64,000 nt of DNA from Planktosalinus sp963975935 (GTDB taxonomy: Bacteria; Bacteroidota; Bacteroidia; Flavobacteriales; Flavobacteriaceae): the NCBI GenBank assembly GCA_963975935.1, contig CAXBIQ010000010.1, positions 1-64,000 on the forward strand, written 5' to 3'. This document shows positions 33,247 through 43,400 of this stretch, piece by piece. Within the stretch, counting starts at the first letter, position 1, and each line of letters opens with the position of its first letter. The notes under the pieces are model-generated. The model saw nothing but the letters and a program-made list of their open reading frames with translations. It did no database searches and was not told the origin of the DNA. Position numbers and translations under genes: made by a program.

Positions 33247-35982
33247 TTACATATTTTCAAAATCCCCGGCATTTACTACAGTCCATTGATCAAGGGGTTT
33301 AAAGTGTTTTTTTATAGCCCTGTTTACATCCTCTACTGTAAGTTGTTTTACCTTTTCTTCAATAGAAGCCTGAAAACTCATGTCACGGCCATAATATAGA
33401 TTGTTGTTTATGACACCCGACAACTCGTTATCCTTGGCTCGTGAAACACTCTGTGCTTGCACCCATCCGTTTACGGCGTTTTCCAGTTCTTCTTGTGTAA
33501 TTCCATCTGCAATAAATCGTGCAATCTCTTCTTTAAAGCCATTTTGAACTTTATCTTCATTTTGAGGGGCATAAATAGCATAAATATTCATAGAAGAGTT
33601 TTTTTCCTTTTTTTCATCATCTACAAAAACGCCTCCACCGGCACCATAACTCACCCCATCTTTTTGCCTTAATCTATCTGCAATTCTGGAATTTAAGAAA
33701 CCTCCTCCAAAGATTGCTCCCGCTACCTGTAAGGCAGGATAATCCTCATCATATTGATTAGCTTCAAACGTTAAAGTTCCAACGGTAAAAGCATTTTTCT
33801 TATCGGGTGTTTTAATTTTCTCATTCGTTTTGGTATTTGCTGCGAAGGGTTCAGGAACCGGAGTAAAAGGCAAATTGGATTTAAAGTCAGAAAACTCTTT
33901 TTCAAAATATCCTTTTAAAGACGTTTCATCAAAATTACCAATAGCTACTACCGTGGCATTATTGGAAATTCCGTAAAATTTATTGTAATAGCTTTTTAAG
34001 TCATCTACCGTAGTGGCTTTAATGACAGCTTCTTGTTCCTCCATACTCATACTGTAGTATGGATGTCCCTTTGGAAACTTTTGATTTATTTCATTTAACC
34101 GCATAGAAGCTAAAAAAGTAGGCTCAGTTTTATTTTGTTCTATGCCGGCAAGGTCTTGAGTTTTTATTTTTTCAAGTTCTTCGGCATCAAACAAAGGATT
34201 TTTAATCATGTCTGCCATTAAGTTTAAAGTTTCCATCAGGTTTTCTTCAGTAGATGTTACATAAACAAAAGTTCTTCCGGGAGCCCCTCTAAAATTAATA
34301 GAAGATTTTAGTTCTGATAGTTTATCTTCTATTTGTTGCCTTGTCATAGAAGTGGTTCCTTTATTTAACATTCTGGCTGCAAATGAGGGGGTCATTCCAA
34401 CATTCATTAAATCATCTACAGTTCCATTACGAAAAGTAAAATTAACATTTACCGTTTCTCCCCGATTGTCTTTTTTTATAAAACCGTATTCAATACCGCT
34501 TTTTTCTAACATTCCGGATTCCAGTCTATTTTGGATATTTTCATATGAGACATCAAAAGCCTCACCGGCTCCCATGGCTTCTTTCCCCTTGTAATTTGAT
34601 ACTAAGGATTCAAGGTTTTCAGTGTGCGGAATATCAACCCTTACAGGGTCCTTGGTTGGAATAAAGTTCCCAACCGTTCTGTTTGTAGGAACAAAATATT
34701 TTTTAAGAGCATCGTTGACTTTATCAAGGGTCATATTTTCAATGCGATCTCTATTGATAAAGACGAGTCTCCAGTCACCGGCTCCAATAAATTCACTCAT
34801 ATATGTTCCGAGATAAGAAGAATTCCGGAATACCTGGTCTATTTGCTTTAATAAATTTGACTTGGCTCTTTTTAACTCATCTTCTGTAATAGGATTATTT
34901 TTTAATTCGTCAAAAAGGCCCAAAAGGGTCTCTTCGGCTTCAGGCAGGGATTTATCTGAAGGAACATCCACATTAAAATACATAAAGGAGGGCTCCTTAG
35001 TGAAAGGAGAGAATGACCAAATAGAAGAAGCTTTTTTCGCATCAATCAATGCTTTATACAGCCTTCCTGAGGGTTGATCTGTTAACACATTTTCAACAAT
35101 TGAAAGAGCTGCATAATCTTCATGGGATCCGGCAGGGGTATGATATAAGGCTGAGAGGACCTGCAAATCCCCTACTCTGTTTAGTGTAACACGACGTTCT
35201 CCATCCTGGGGTGGCTCTATCGTATAGGAATCTCTAAGAGGCGTAACGGGTTTTTCAAGTTTTCCAAATTTTTCTACAACTAACTCCAAGGTCTTTTCCT
35301 TCTCAAACTTTCCTGTAATCATTAAAACTGCATTATCAGGACGGTAGAATTTTTTGTAAAAAGCTTTTAAATTTTCAATGGGAACCCTCTCAATATCTGA
35401 ACGATTTCCAATAGTAGATTGACCGTAATTATGCCATAAAAATGCCGCACTGATTACTTGCTGAAGCAAGACTCTTGTTGGGGAATTTTCACCGGATTCA
35501 AATTCGTTTCTCACTACAGAAAATTCAGATTCCAAATCTTCTTTGGCTATGTAAGAGTTTACCATTCTGTCTGCTTCTAAATCCAGTGCCCATTCTAAAT
35601 TATCATCAGTAGCATTTAAGGTTTCATAATAATTGGTTCTGTCATACCAGGTAGTTCCATTGGGTCTTGCTCCACGAGTGGTTAACTCTTTTGGAATATC
35701 GGGATGTTTAGGCGTTCCTTTAAAAACCATGTGTTCCAGCAGGTGTGCCATTCCTTTTTCACCATAGCCCTCGTGCTTGGAGCCCACTAAATAAGTGATA
35801 TTTACTGTGATTGTTTGAGAGGAGTTATCAGGAAACAACAACACCTTAAGGCCATTGTCCAACTGATATTCAGTAATACCTTCTACAGAGGCCGTTTGTT
35901 TAATTTGAGATTGCGCAGTTGCTACACATAAAAATAGTAGAACAAAAATCTGAGAAAACCCAAGTACATTTTTACACTTCAT
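33247..35982 (-). CDS. M16 family zinc metallopeptidase (secreted)
   Basis: 911 residues with a signal peptide ending near residue 25 (CVATAQSQ). It carries two full M16 halves, so it is the single-chain type. The inverted zinc motif H80-LLE-H84 lies in GEKGMAHLLEHMVFKGT; the second zinc glutamate is in the SEFSVVRNEFE segment. The second half is inactive as usual but has the conserved KKNAFTVGTLTF block. It degrades oligopeptides in the periplasm. It is convergent with mutB. Confidence 0.93.
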   Translation of the reverse strand: MKCKNVLGFSQIFVLLFLCVATAQSQIKQTASVEGITEYQLDNGLKVLLFPDNSSQTITVNITYLVGSKHEGYGEKGMAHLLEHMVFKGTPKHPDIPKELTTRGARPNGTTWYDRTNYYETLNATDDNLEWALDLEADRMVNSYIAKEDLESEFSVVRNEFESGENSPTRVLLQQVISAAFLWHNYGQSTIGNRSDIERVPIENLKAFYKKFYRPDNAVLMITGKFEKEKTLELVVEKFGKLEKPVTPLRDSYTIEPPQDGERRVTLNRVGDLQVLSALYHTPAGSHEDYAALSIVENVLTDQPSGRLYKALIDAKKASSIWSFSPFTKEPSFMYFNVDVPSDKSLPEAEETLLGLFDELKNNPITEDELKRAKSNLLKQIDQVFRNSSYLGTYMSEFIGAGDWRLVFINRDRIENMTLDKVNDALKKYFVPTNRTVGNFIPTKDPVRVDIPHTENLESLVSNYKGKEAMGAGEAFDVSYENIQNRLESGMLEKSGIEYGFIKKDNRGETVNVNFTFRNGTVDDLMNVGMTPSFAARMLNKGTTSMTRQQIEDKLSELKSSINFRGAPGRTFVYVTSTEENLMETLNLMADMIKNPLFDAEELEKIKTQDLAGIEQNKTEPTFLASMRLNEINQKFPKGHPYYSMSMEEQEAVIKATTVDDLKSYYNKFYGISNNATVVAIGNFDETSLKGYFEKEFSDFKSNLPFTPVPEPFAANTKTNEKIKTPDKKNAFTVGTLTFEANQYDEDYPALQVAGAIFGGGFLNSRIADRLRQKDGVSYGAGGGVFVDDEKKEKNSSMNIYAIYAPQNEDKVQNGFKEEIARFIADGITQEELENAVNGWVQAQSVSRAKDNELSGVINNNLYYGRDMSFQASIEEKVKQLTVEDVNRAIKKHFKPLDQWTVVNAGDFENM

Positions 35983-36388
35983 AAGATTGGTTTTATTAAT
36001 TAGTACTTAAAAATAGGAATTAAATCTATTAGTATGTCATATTTTTTCATTTTGAGGAGTGTTATTTTTGAAATAGTATGTCCCATACAAATAAAATTTG
36101 CAACTAAGACAATACAGGCTTTAACCTCTGTAATTAAGAGTTTTATGCCTTTATTGCATTTTTAAAGTATAAGAAATGACTTATATCTGATTTCTTTAAG
36201 TGTTATATAGGGTTATTTATTTTTTGTGGCACTTTCTCTCTAAAATTGTAAAAAAAATAGTACACAACATTGAAACTTACAAACCCTTGTTAGTTGTTTG
36301 ACTCTATATACTTAATAATAAATGCTTATTTTTACGATATGGAAATTAAACTCCAATTTTTAAAAAACAACCTATAAAAATTTAATAA
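35983..36388. other. 405-bp divergent intergenic region
   Basis: AT-rich, no open frame of note and no clear repeat. It contains the 5' flanks of the M16 peptidase (minus) and the dienoyl-CoA reductase (plus). A possible -7 box TATTTTTA lies at 36327-36334. Confidence 0.5.
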
Positions 36389-37264
36389 ATGAATTATAAC
36401 CAAAAGATGCTCCGCGACAATGCCCTTAAAGGAAAAACCATAGTAGTAACCGGAGGTGGCAGCGGGCTGGGAAAATCCATGGCAACCTATTTTCTCGAAC
36501 TGGGAGCCCATGTGGTTATCACTTCCAGAAACCTTGAAAAACTTCAAAATACAGCCAAGGAAATGGAAGCAGCCACTGGTGGTAAAGTGCTTTCAGTAGC
36601 CTGTGATGTAAGGAATTATGATGAAGTAGAAGCTATGGTAGCAGCCTCAGTTGATGCATTTGGTCAGGTAGATGTTTTATTAAACAACGCTGCCGGAAAT
36701 TTCATTTCGCCTACAGAGCGGCTTTCTGCAAATGCTTTTGATACTATCATTGATATTGTACTAAAAGGAAGTAAAAACTGTACACTGGCTTTTGGCAAAC
36801 ACTGGATCGATAAAAAAGAAACCAACAAAACGATTGTAAATATTGTAACCACTTATGCCTGGACGGGTTCCGCTTTTGTGGTGCCCAGTGCAACAGCAAA
36901 AGCCGGTGTTCTGGCAATGACCCGTTCGCTTGCTGTGGAATGGGCAAAGTATGGCATTCGTCATCACGCGATTGCTCCCGGTCCTTTTCCTACCAAGGGT
37001 GCCTGGGACAGATTGCTGCCCGGGGAATTAAAAGAAAAGTTTGACCTGGCTAAAAAAGTACCTTTGAAACGCGTGGGTGATCATCAGGAGCTAGCCAATC
37101 TTGCGGCATACCTGGTTTCAGATTTCGCGCAGTATCTAAATGGCGAAGTCATCACAATTGACGGTGGGGAATGGCTTAAAGGTGCCGGTCAATTCAACCT
37201 GCTTGAAATGGTAACCCCGGAAATGTGGGATATGCTGGAAATGATGGTGAAATCAAAAAAATAG
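36389..37264 (+). CDS. SDR-type 2,4-dienoyl-CoA reductase
   Basis: 291 residues. The Rossmann motif TGGGSGLG is at 21-28, and NNAAGNF follows near 96. The usual Y-x-x-x-K is replaced by SAFVVPSATAKAGVLAMTRS, which is the pattern of the mitochondrial/peroxisomal 2,4-dienoyl-CoA reductase branch rather than classical SDRs; APGPFPTKGAWDRL also fits. It would reduce 2,4-dienoyl-CoA with NADPH in unsaturated fatty acid breakdown. The acyl-CoA thioesterase-like DUF4442 gene that follows is on the opposite strand. Confidence 0.88.
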   Translation: MNYNQKMLRDNALKGKTIVVTGGGSGLGKSMATYFLELGAHVVITSRNLEKLQNTAKEMEAATGGKVLSVACDVRNYDEVEAMVAASVDAFGQVDVLLNNAAGNFISPTERLSANAFDTIIDIVLKGSKNCTLAFGKHWIDKKETNKTIVNIVTTYAWTGSAFVVPSATAKAGVLAMTRSLAVEWAKYGIRHHAIAPGPFPTKGAWDRLLPGELKEKFDLAKKVPLKRVGDHQELANLAAYLVSDFAQYLNGEVITIDGGEWLKGAGQFNLLEMVTPEMWDMLEMMVKSKK

Positions 37265-37302
37265 GTTTAAGATATCTTTTTTTAGTAATTGTCCTGACTT
37301 TT

Positions 37303-37761
37303 TTACTCGCGCTTTAATTTAATGCGCCATTCAAATTCGTTTGTGGAAACGATTTCGCCATCGGTATCTTTCCCGGTAGAGGTCATCACAAAGGTTACCC
37401 CCTCACCTGTTTTAATGGTTTCTTCAAGGGCTGCTTTGATGAGATCCCCATCAGTACAGCTAAATGTGATGCGTCCCGTGGCTTTTTTTATGTAGTTACC
37501 TTTTTGATTGATTACCAGCATGGATATTTTGCGCTGACTTTCCTTGATATGCATCATCACAAGTGCACCCGTACTCAACTCGGCTGCCATAGCCTGAACT
37601 GCAAAATACATCGAGCCAAATGGGTTTTGGTTAATCCATTTATGTTTAACAGTTGTTGTACAAAAGTTTGTATCCATCTGCTTTACCCTGACACCACAAA
37701 AAAATGCCGCAGGGAGTTTTAGAAACAAGAATGAATTAATTTTTAACGGTGTAAACCTCAT
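37303..37761 (-). CDS. DUF4442 hotdog-fold protein
   Basis: 152 residues. The hotdog outline is visible: the KHKWINQNPFGSMYFAVQAMAAELSTGALVM helix-strand module and the long final strand TNEFEWRIKLKRE. Family members resemble acyl-CoA thioesterases such as YiiD, but no catalytic residue can be assigned. It is convergent with the dienoyl-CoA reductase, and the two may act on related acyl-CoAs. Confidence 0.82.
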   Translation of the reverse strand: MRFTPLKINSFLFLKLPAAFFCGVRVKQMDTNFCTTTVKHKWINQNPFGSMYFAVQAMAAELSTGALVMMHIKESQRKISMLVINQKGNYIKKATGRITFSCTDGDLIKAALEETIKTGEGVTFVMTSTGKDTDGEIVSTNEFEWRIKLKRE

Positions 37762-37853
37762 AACGAAGCTAATTTAGGGCATTTCAGGTAAATAAAACCC
37801 ATAGTTTGATATTTTTCTTTTTGTTAAATATATGTTAAATATTAGTACTATGT

Positions 37854-37886
37854 TTTGCATAATACCTTTTTTTAGCCATATATTTG
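37854..37886 (+). promoter_or_regulatory. Promoter of the PadR operon
   Basis: TTTG at 37854-37857, a 21-bp spacer and TATATTTG at 37879-37886, a strong match to the TTTG-N~20-TAnnTTTG promoter, about 85 bp before the first gene. Confidence 0.7.
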
Positions 37887-37970
37887 CATTGTAATCTAAT
37901 GGGCATTATAGTATACGATAATCAAAACAGGATTCATTCATCAAAATCAATCATTTAAATCAATCAAAAA

Positions 37971-38135
37971 ATGAGCACGTTAGTAAGTATTATGTTGGCA
38001 GTAGTAATGGAGATTATATCTCCCACTACCTCAACTGTTTCAGACTCAAAACACTCGATTCATCATATTGATGCTGAAGAAGTGATGTTGTATATGGAAG
38101 AGTTCCCAACAGTAACCCAAATTAAAAATTGTTAA
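37971..38135 (+). CDS. 54-residue leader-type peptide before PadR
   Basis: A short frame from an ATG at 37971 to a TAA at 38133-38135, with the PadR ATG one base later. The predicted peptide starts MSTLVSIMLAVVMEIISPT and ends in a single cysteine. It has a short hydrophobic stretch but no family. Its tight coupling to padR and the long leader make translation likely. No homologue is recognised. Confidence 0.55.
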   Translation: MSTLVSIMLAVVMEIISPTTSTVSDSKHSIHHIDAEEVMLYMEEFPTVTQIKNC

Positions 38136-38136
38136 G

Positions 38137-38469
38137 ATGAACATTGAAAACACAAAAGCACAAATGCGCAAAGGGGTTCTGGAGTATTGTATCCTTTCCA
38201 TTTTAAAAGATGGTGAGGCTTATACTTCAGATATACTCGACACGCTAAAGGATGCAAAGATGCTGGTTGTGGAAGGAACCATTTACCCCCTTTTAACACG
38301 ACTTAAAAATGCAGGTTTATTGAGCTACCGCTGGGAAGAATCTACAAGCGGACCGCCAAGGAAATACTATGAACTTACCGAAACCGGTAAATTATTTTTA
38401 AAAGAATTAGACGGTACCTGGGATGAACTAATGGTAGCCGTTTCCAAAGTAACACGACAAAAAAAATAA
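38137..38469 (+). CDS. PadR family transcriptional regulator
   Basis: 110 residues, a winged helix with a C-terminal dimer helix: KGVLEYCILSILKDGEAYTSDIL, VVEGTIYPLLTRLKNAGLLSY and SGPPRKYYELTETGKLFL are the PadR signatures. It likely represses its own operon, which also encodes a PspC protein 2 bp downstream. Confidence 0.93.
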   Translation: MNIENTKAQMRKGVLEYCILSILKDGEAYTSDILDTLKDAKMLVVEGTIYPLLTRLKNAGLLSYRWEESTSGPPRKYYELTETGKLFLKELDGTWDELMVAVSKVTRQKK

Positions 38470-38471
38470 CC

Positions 38472-40235
38472 ATGAACAAGACAGTAAACATAAATTTAGC
38501 AGGAACATTTTTCCACATCGATGAAGATGCTTTCGCCAAATTGAATCGCTATTTGGACGCAATAAAGCGTTCTTTTTCAGACCCGCAAGGCCGTGATGAG
38601 ATCATCAAGGATATTGAAGCCCGGATAGCAGAATTATTTTCTGAAAAACTGGATAGTCACAAGCAAGTCATCACCATAAAGGAACTGGATGAGGTTATTG
38701 CCGTGATGGGACAACCCGAAGACTATGCCGTTGATGAAGAAATATTTGATGACACCCCCCCAAAAGCAAAGCAGGAAAGTGCGAAAGGCTATAAAAAGCT
38801 TTTCAGGGACCCTGACAATAAATACATTGGAGGTGTATCATCAGGTTTGGGTCACTATATTGGTATGGATGCCGTATGGATCAGGCTCATCTGGATATTA
38901 CTCACCATCTTTTCAAGCGGTACCTTTATATTGATATACATCATTTTCTGGATTTTAGTTCCGGAAGCCAAAACCGTTGCAGATAAATTAACGATGCGAG
39001 GTGAACCGGTCAATATATCCAATATCGAAAGAAAATTTAAAGAAAATTATGACTCCGTAGCCGATAAAATTAAAAACGCAGATTACGATGCCTACGGTAA
39101 AAAAATCAAGTCAAGTTCAGAAACATTTTTTGATTCTCTGGGGAATGTATTGCTTGCAATATTGACGGTTTTTGTAAAATTTATCGGTGTGATTATTATA
39201 CTGGTTGCTGCCACAATACTGATAGGCTTATTTATCGGTCTTTTTATTACAGGGCTTTCAGGTGTTTTTGGAACCTGGTCTACTGAATTCTTTCATATAG
39301 TAAATGACACGATGGTCCCCATATGGTTACTTTCACTTCTTACATTCCTGGCCGTTGCAATACCCTTTTTCTTCCTTTTTATTTTAGGTCTGAAAATATT
39401 GGTAGACAACCTCAAGTCCATAGGAAAAGTTGCAAAACTCACTTTACTGGGTCTATGGTTACTGGCTGTGTTCAGTTTGATAACCATTGGTGTTATGCAA
39501 GCTGTTGAAAGGTCTCACGAAGGAAACACAATTAATACAGAAACTTTAAACATTAAAGCCGGAGATACCTTATACCTTAGTATGCAGGGAAACACTCATT
39601 ATGAGAAAGAAGTAAGACGCAATAGCGGATTTTCACTCAAATATGATAAAGAAGATAACCAGATTCTCTATTCTAATGATATCAGACTGATCGTGAAATC
39701 AACAAAAGACTCTGTGGCATCCCTGATGATCAATAAAAAGGCACATGGCAGTGATTATATCAATGCTAAAAACAGGGCTGAAGCAATTGATTACAAGTAT
39801 TCATTTGAAAATAATTCTTTAATTTTGGACGGGTATTTTCTTACCGGAATTGAAGAAAAATACCGTGAGCAGGAAGTTGAGTTAACGCTATATTTACCCA
39901 TAGGCAGCGTGCTATTTGCTGACAGAAACACCAGGAGCTTTCACAGAAACTCACCGAGTTACCGGGACATACTGTTAAGTGGTGAAGAAGAATTTTACCT
40001 TACCATTCAGGATGGTAAAGCATTTTGCAATGATTGTCCTGAAAAGTTGTCTTCAGATGATGATGATTCTGAATACAAGGTGATCAATTGGGATGATGAA
40101 AACTGGGATGAAAACTGGAAAGACGGAAACAAAATTAAAATTAACCGTGACGGCATTGATATCAATGTTACCGATGAAGTGGATTCCGTTAGGGTTAAAG
40201 TTGACAGGCAGGGAATCAAAATCAAATCAAATTAA
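38472..40235 (+). CDS. PspC domain membrane protein
   Basis: 587 residues. Residues 1-90 resemble the HAAS-like N-terminal domain (HIDEDAFAKLNRYLDAIKRSF). A PspC domain at about 112-170 has KYIGGVSSGLGHYIGMDAVWIRL and a membrane helix. Four or five more membrane segments follow to about residue 345, then a soluble beta-rich part. The PadR-PspC pairing is common in Bacteroidota and is thought to act in envelope stress. Start chosen 2 bp after padR. Confidence 0.88.
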   Translation: MNKTVNINLAGTFFHIDEDAFAKLNRYLDAIKRSFSDPQGRDEIIKDIEARIAELFSEKLDSHKQVITIKELDEVIAVMGQPEDYAVDEEIFDDTPPKAKQESAKGYKKLFRDPDNKYIGGVSSGLGHYIGMDAVWIRLIWILLTIFSSGTFILIYIIFWILVPEAKTVADKLTMRGEPVNISNIERKFKENYDSVADKIKNADYDAYGKKIKSSSETFFDSLGNVLLAILTVFVKFIGVIIILVAATILIGLFIGLFITGLSGVFGTWSTEFFHIVNDTMVPIWLLSLLTFLAVAIPFFFLFILGLKILVDNLKSIGKVAKLTLLGLWLLAVFSLITIGVMQAVERSHEGNTINTETLNIKAGDTLYLSMQGNTHYEKEVRRNSGFSLKYDKEDNQILYSNDIRLIVKSTKDSVASLMINKKAHGSDYINAKNRAEAIDYKYSFENNSLILDGYFLTGIEEKYREQEVELTLYLPIGSVLFADRNTRSFHRNSPSYRDILLSGEEEFYLTIQDGKAFCNDCPEKLSSDDDDSEYKVINWDDENWDENWKDGNKIKINRDGIDINVTDEVDSVRVKVDRQGIKIKSN

Positions 40236-40248
40236 AATCTTAGAAACC

Positions 40249-40965
40249 ATGAGACACATACAATTATTAATATTATTAGCATTAACGTTCCCCTTAGCAT
40301 CCTGTGATTTTGTTGTTGGAGGCATTCAAGGCAATGGCAATGTGGTTGTTGAAGAAAGAGTCTTTAAAGAAGACATTAAGGTCGTGAAAGCCAGTAATGG
40401 TCTTGAAGTGGAATTAACCGAGGGCATGACTCAGGCAGCCGTCATTGAAGCAGATGAAAACCTGCACGATATCATTGAAACAGAAATGAGAAACGGTGTT
40501 TTACACATTAAAACCACTAAAAACATAGGCAGGGCAACATCAAAGAAGGTTACAGTAATATACACTAACCTTGATGGAGTTGAAGCCAGTAGTGGTTCAA
40601 ATGTCACCGGTATGTCAACAGTTGTTTCAAATGATCTCTACTTAAAAGCAAGCAGCGGCGCAAATTTGGAAATGAACGTTCTTGCAAAGGAATTAACTGC
40701 ACAATCCAGCAGTGGCTCAGATATAAAAATCAAAGGACAAGCACGAAACTTTGGAGCACGGTCCTCGAGTGGAAGTTCAATCAATGCGAAAGAGCTAAAA
40801 GCACTCTATGTAAACGCCAAGGCCTCAAGTGGGGCTGATATAACATTGAATATTGAAAAATCCCTCGAAGCCAAAGCATCCAGTGGAGGCGATATTAAAT
40901 ATTATGGAGAACCCACAACGGTACAGAAAAACAATTCTTCTTCCGGAAGCGTGAGGAAAATGTAA
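40249..40965 (+). CDS. DUF2807 (head GIN) lipoprotein
   Basis: 238 residues from the ATG at 40249; a longer in-frame start lies inside the PspC gene and its extra 52 residues do not look native. The signal MRHIQLLILLALTFPLASC gives C19. The remaining protein is a right-handed beta-solenoid of DUF2807 type with repeated S-S-G motifs (VEASSGSNV, LKASSGANLE, AQSSSGSDIKI and more). It lies in the PadR-PspC operon and probably acts at the outer face. Function unknown. Confidence 0.9.
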   Translation: MRHIQLLILLALTFPLASCDFVVGGIQGNGNVVVEERVFKEDIKVVKASNGLEVELTEGMTQAAVIEADENLHDIIETEMRNGVLHIKTTKNIGRATSKKVTVIYTNLDGVEASSGSNVTGMSTVVSNDLYLKASSGANLEMNVLAKELTAQSSSGSDIKIKGQARNFGARSSSGSSINAKELKALYVNAKASSGADITLNIEKSLEAKASSGGDIKYYGEPTTVQKNNSSSGSVRKM

Positions 40966-40986
40966 ATTGAAATCAACAAAAAAACC

Positions 40987-41021
40987 AAAGGGTTTGACGT
41001 AGTATCGTTAAACCCTTTTTT
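40987..41021 (+). terminator. Terminator of the PadR operon
   Basis: AAAGGGTTT and AAACCCTTT arms with a 14-nt loop and a T run. It lies between convergent genes and could serve both. Confidence 0.8.
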
Positions 41022-41031
41022 ATTGCAAAAA

Positions 41032-42573
41032 TCATTTAAAGTCCTTTTTTTCCAGAGCTAAAATCCTTTCCTCCAGATGCATAAGATCCTCCACTTTTTT
41101 CTTTAACTCTTCGTTTTCATTTTTTAACTCTTTGATAGCCTGTACAAGCAAAGCGTCATAATCTCCATAAGCCGTTTGGTAATAACCCATCGCATCCTGA
41201 GTTACTTTTTCAGGGAAAAGTTGTTTCAATTCCTGTGCTATAAAACCATATTGTTTCCCCTCAGGTCTGTTACTCCCGGTGATTTCATCATTCCACTCAT
41301 AAGTGACTCCATTCATTTGTGTGATTAAATCAAGAGCCGTTTTTCCTTCAATGGTTTGAATGTTCTTTTTGAGACGACCGTCACTATTGGCAATAAATGC
41401 CCCTGCTGTTGTTTTTGATGCCTCACCGTTTACTTCCAAAGTATTGGTAAGTGGGTTTCTACCAATACCCACTGTTCCGTTAAATCGCAATAGGTTTGTG
41501 TCAAATTCTCCATAAATTAGGGCATTTTCTTCGTCGGCGTCTGAGTTTTGGATATACAAACGATTACTATTTGTTTCAAAATATCCGGCCCTGTTGCCAA
41601 TAAATACATTGCCATCAACAGCATTTAAATCATCATCAAATCCACGCCCCGCTTCCCTGCCTATAAGAACATTTCTGGAACCTGTGACATTCCGCCCGGC
41701 GTGATAACCAATGGCAACATTTTCCTCCCCGGTTTCATTGTTACCCAAAGCTTGATATCCAAAAGCGGTATTATGCTGCCCGGTGGTATTCGTTCCCAAT
41801 GTTTGGTAACCCATTGCTGTATTTCGGTTTGCCGTTGTGTTATTAAACATCACCTGGTGACCAACCGCGGTATTCCTGTCACCGGTTGTATTGAGGTACA
41901 TGGACCTGTTGCCTAAAGCTGCATTTTCAGTCCCCGAAGTGGTAAAACGCATCGATTCTATGCCAACAGCAGTGCCCGCACCACCAACAGACGATCTCAT
42001 CGCCTGGTAACCTATGGCGGTACTTCTGCGTGCATCAGGCCCTGTATTGCCCATGGCCCGCCAGCCAATGGCAACATTTTCTCTTCCAACGGTAGTACTT
42101 TCCAGTGCCCGCTCACCTATCGCAGTATTCCCGCCAACACCCGAAACAAGGGAAGTCAAAGCCATATAACCCACTGCGGTATTTTCAGATGACGTTTCAT
42201 TAGACCCCAAAGCACGATGCCCTATGGCCAATTTACTACTTTGGTCTGTTGCCCACTGCAATGCGCCACTTCCAATTGCCACTATTTCATTTCCGTTGAT
42301 CATATGAGCTAATGCACCTCTACCTATAACAACATTTTCGTTTCCCGATTCAATTAACCGCATAGCATTGTAACCCATGGAAACGTTTTGACTTCCATCC
42401 AGGCTTTCCCTCATACTATTGACCCCAAGAACAATATTTCCTGAACCGGTTAAGTTTTGTCTCATAGCCCTGTAGCCAATGACTGCATTGTCCTCACCTG
42501 TAGTGTTTCTGAAATTTGCTTCTGTGCCCAAAGCAGTATTTCTACCACCTGTTGTAGTATTTCTCAAAGCATG
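41032..42573 (-). pseudogene. 3' part of an S74 surface protein gene (after in-frame stop)
   Basis: This part, about 510 residues, continues the 42574-43248 gene in the same frame after one TAA at 42574-42576. It has about 20 YadA-head-like repeats of the GYxAL/NTA type (for example NTAFGYQALGNNETGEEN) and a C-terminal peptidase S74 intramolecular chaperone domain: SDGRLKKNIQTIEGKTALDL with the catalytic-dyad region, then FIAQELKQLFPE. The last 30 residues are a coiled coil. Taken alone it lacks a signal peptide, so it would not be secreted. Confidence 0.8.
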
Positions 42574-43248
42574 TTAGCCCACGGCTACAGAGGCATTTGA
42601 TTGAGCTTCCCTTAAGGCTTCAACCCCCACTGCAACAGAACGGGATATATTGTTCCCGGCATTACGCATGGCGTCTTTTCCCACAGCCACATTGTACAAA
42701 CTGTAATCTGCATACCTTAAAGCACTTTCACCCACAACGGTATTACTTCCCCCTGATTCTGAAGCATTAAGGGAATTCCATCCAATTGCAATATTGCTAA
42801 GACTGTTTTCATTGGCTTGTAAAGCCTGAAAACCAATTCCAATATTTCTATTGTCATTTTCATCATCGTTTGCACCTGCACCAATTCCAATAAACAAGGA
42901 AGATCCAACAAGATCAGATTTACCGTCCAGCAAATCGTTGATGCGCTCGGCACTTGTTGTTAAAAAAGACACCCAGTTTGGCATACTGTTGTCCCAAAAA
43001 TAAAGTCCTTTATCAATCGAACCATTTCCCGTAACAAACAACAGCATCCCATCCTGGTTGGCCCCCGGGTTGGTTGTTGGGAATTCATCCACTCTGGGAA
43101 TCAAAATTCCATCGGTTACATCAGGATTAGAAGGGTCAACCGTGAAAATATCAAGGGTAGCCTGTGGATTTGTAGTACCTATACCCACCTGGGCAGTCAA
43201 AGTGATACTTAATAAAAACAGAAATAAACCTAAAACTTTATGCATCAT
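42574..43248 (-). CDS. 5' part of the S74 surface protein gene, truncated by TAA
   Basis: 224 residues with a signal peptide (MMHKVLGLFLFLLSITLTAQ) and a GIGTTNPQATLDI start typical of S74 tail-fibre-like surface proteins, then the first head repeats. The ORF ends at VAVG followed by TAA, after which the repeat continues as HALRNT. The stop lies where a tyrosine is expected (VGYxALR), so a TAT/TAC to TAA change explains it. Whether this is a real mutation, a sequence error or readthrough is open. Confidence 0.8.
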   Translation of the reverse strand: MMHKVLGLFLFLLSITLTAQVGIGTTNPQATLDIFTVDPSNPDVTDGILIPRVDEFPTTNPGANQDGMLLFVTGNGSIDKGLYFWDNSMPNWVSFLTTSAERINDLLDGKSDLVGSSLFIGIGAGANDDENDNRNIGIGFQALQANENSLSNIAIGWNSLNASESGGSNTVVGESALRYADYSLYNVAVGKDAMRNAGNNISRSVAVGVEALREAQSNASVAVG

Positions 43249-43400
43249 GATTAATTTAAATTGAAATTAAAAACAAAGCACAAGAGGTTAAGACATTTAT
43301 TGGGAAAGACTTGGAAGCTCAAAACTAGATGATTGTTTATTGATTTCTCTATGGGAATTCATTGAGATTTTAAAATACAGGAAATCTAATAGTGTTCTGA

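Noticed and set aside
40093..40248. Upstream in-frame extension of the DUF2807 gene
   Set aside because: It overlaps the PspC coding sequence in another frame; the lipoprotein signal starts at 40249.
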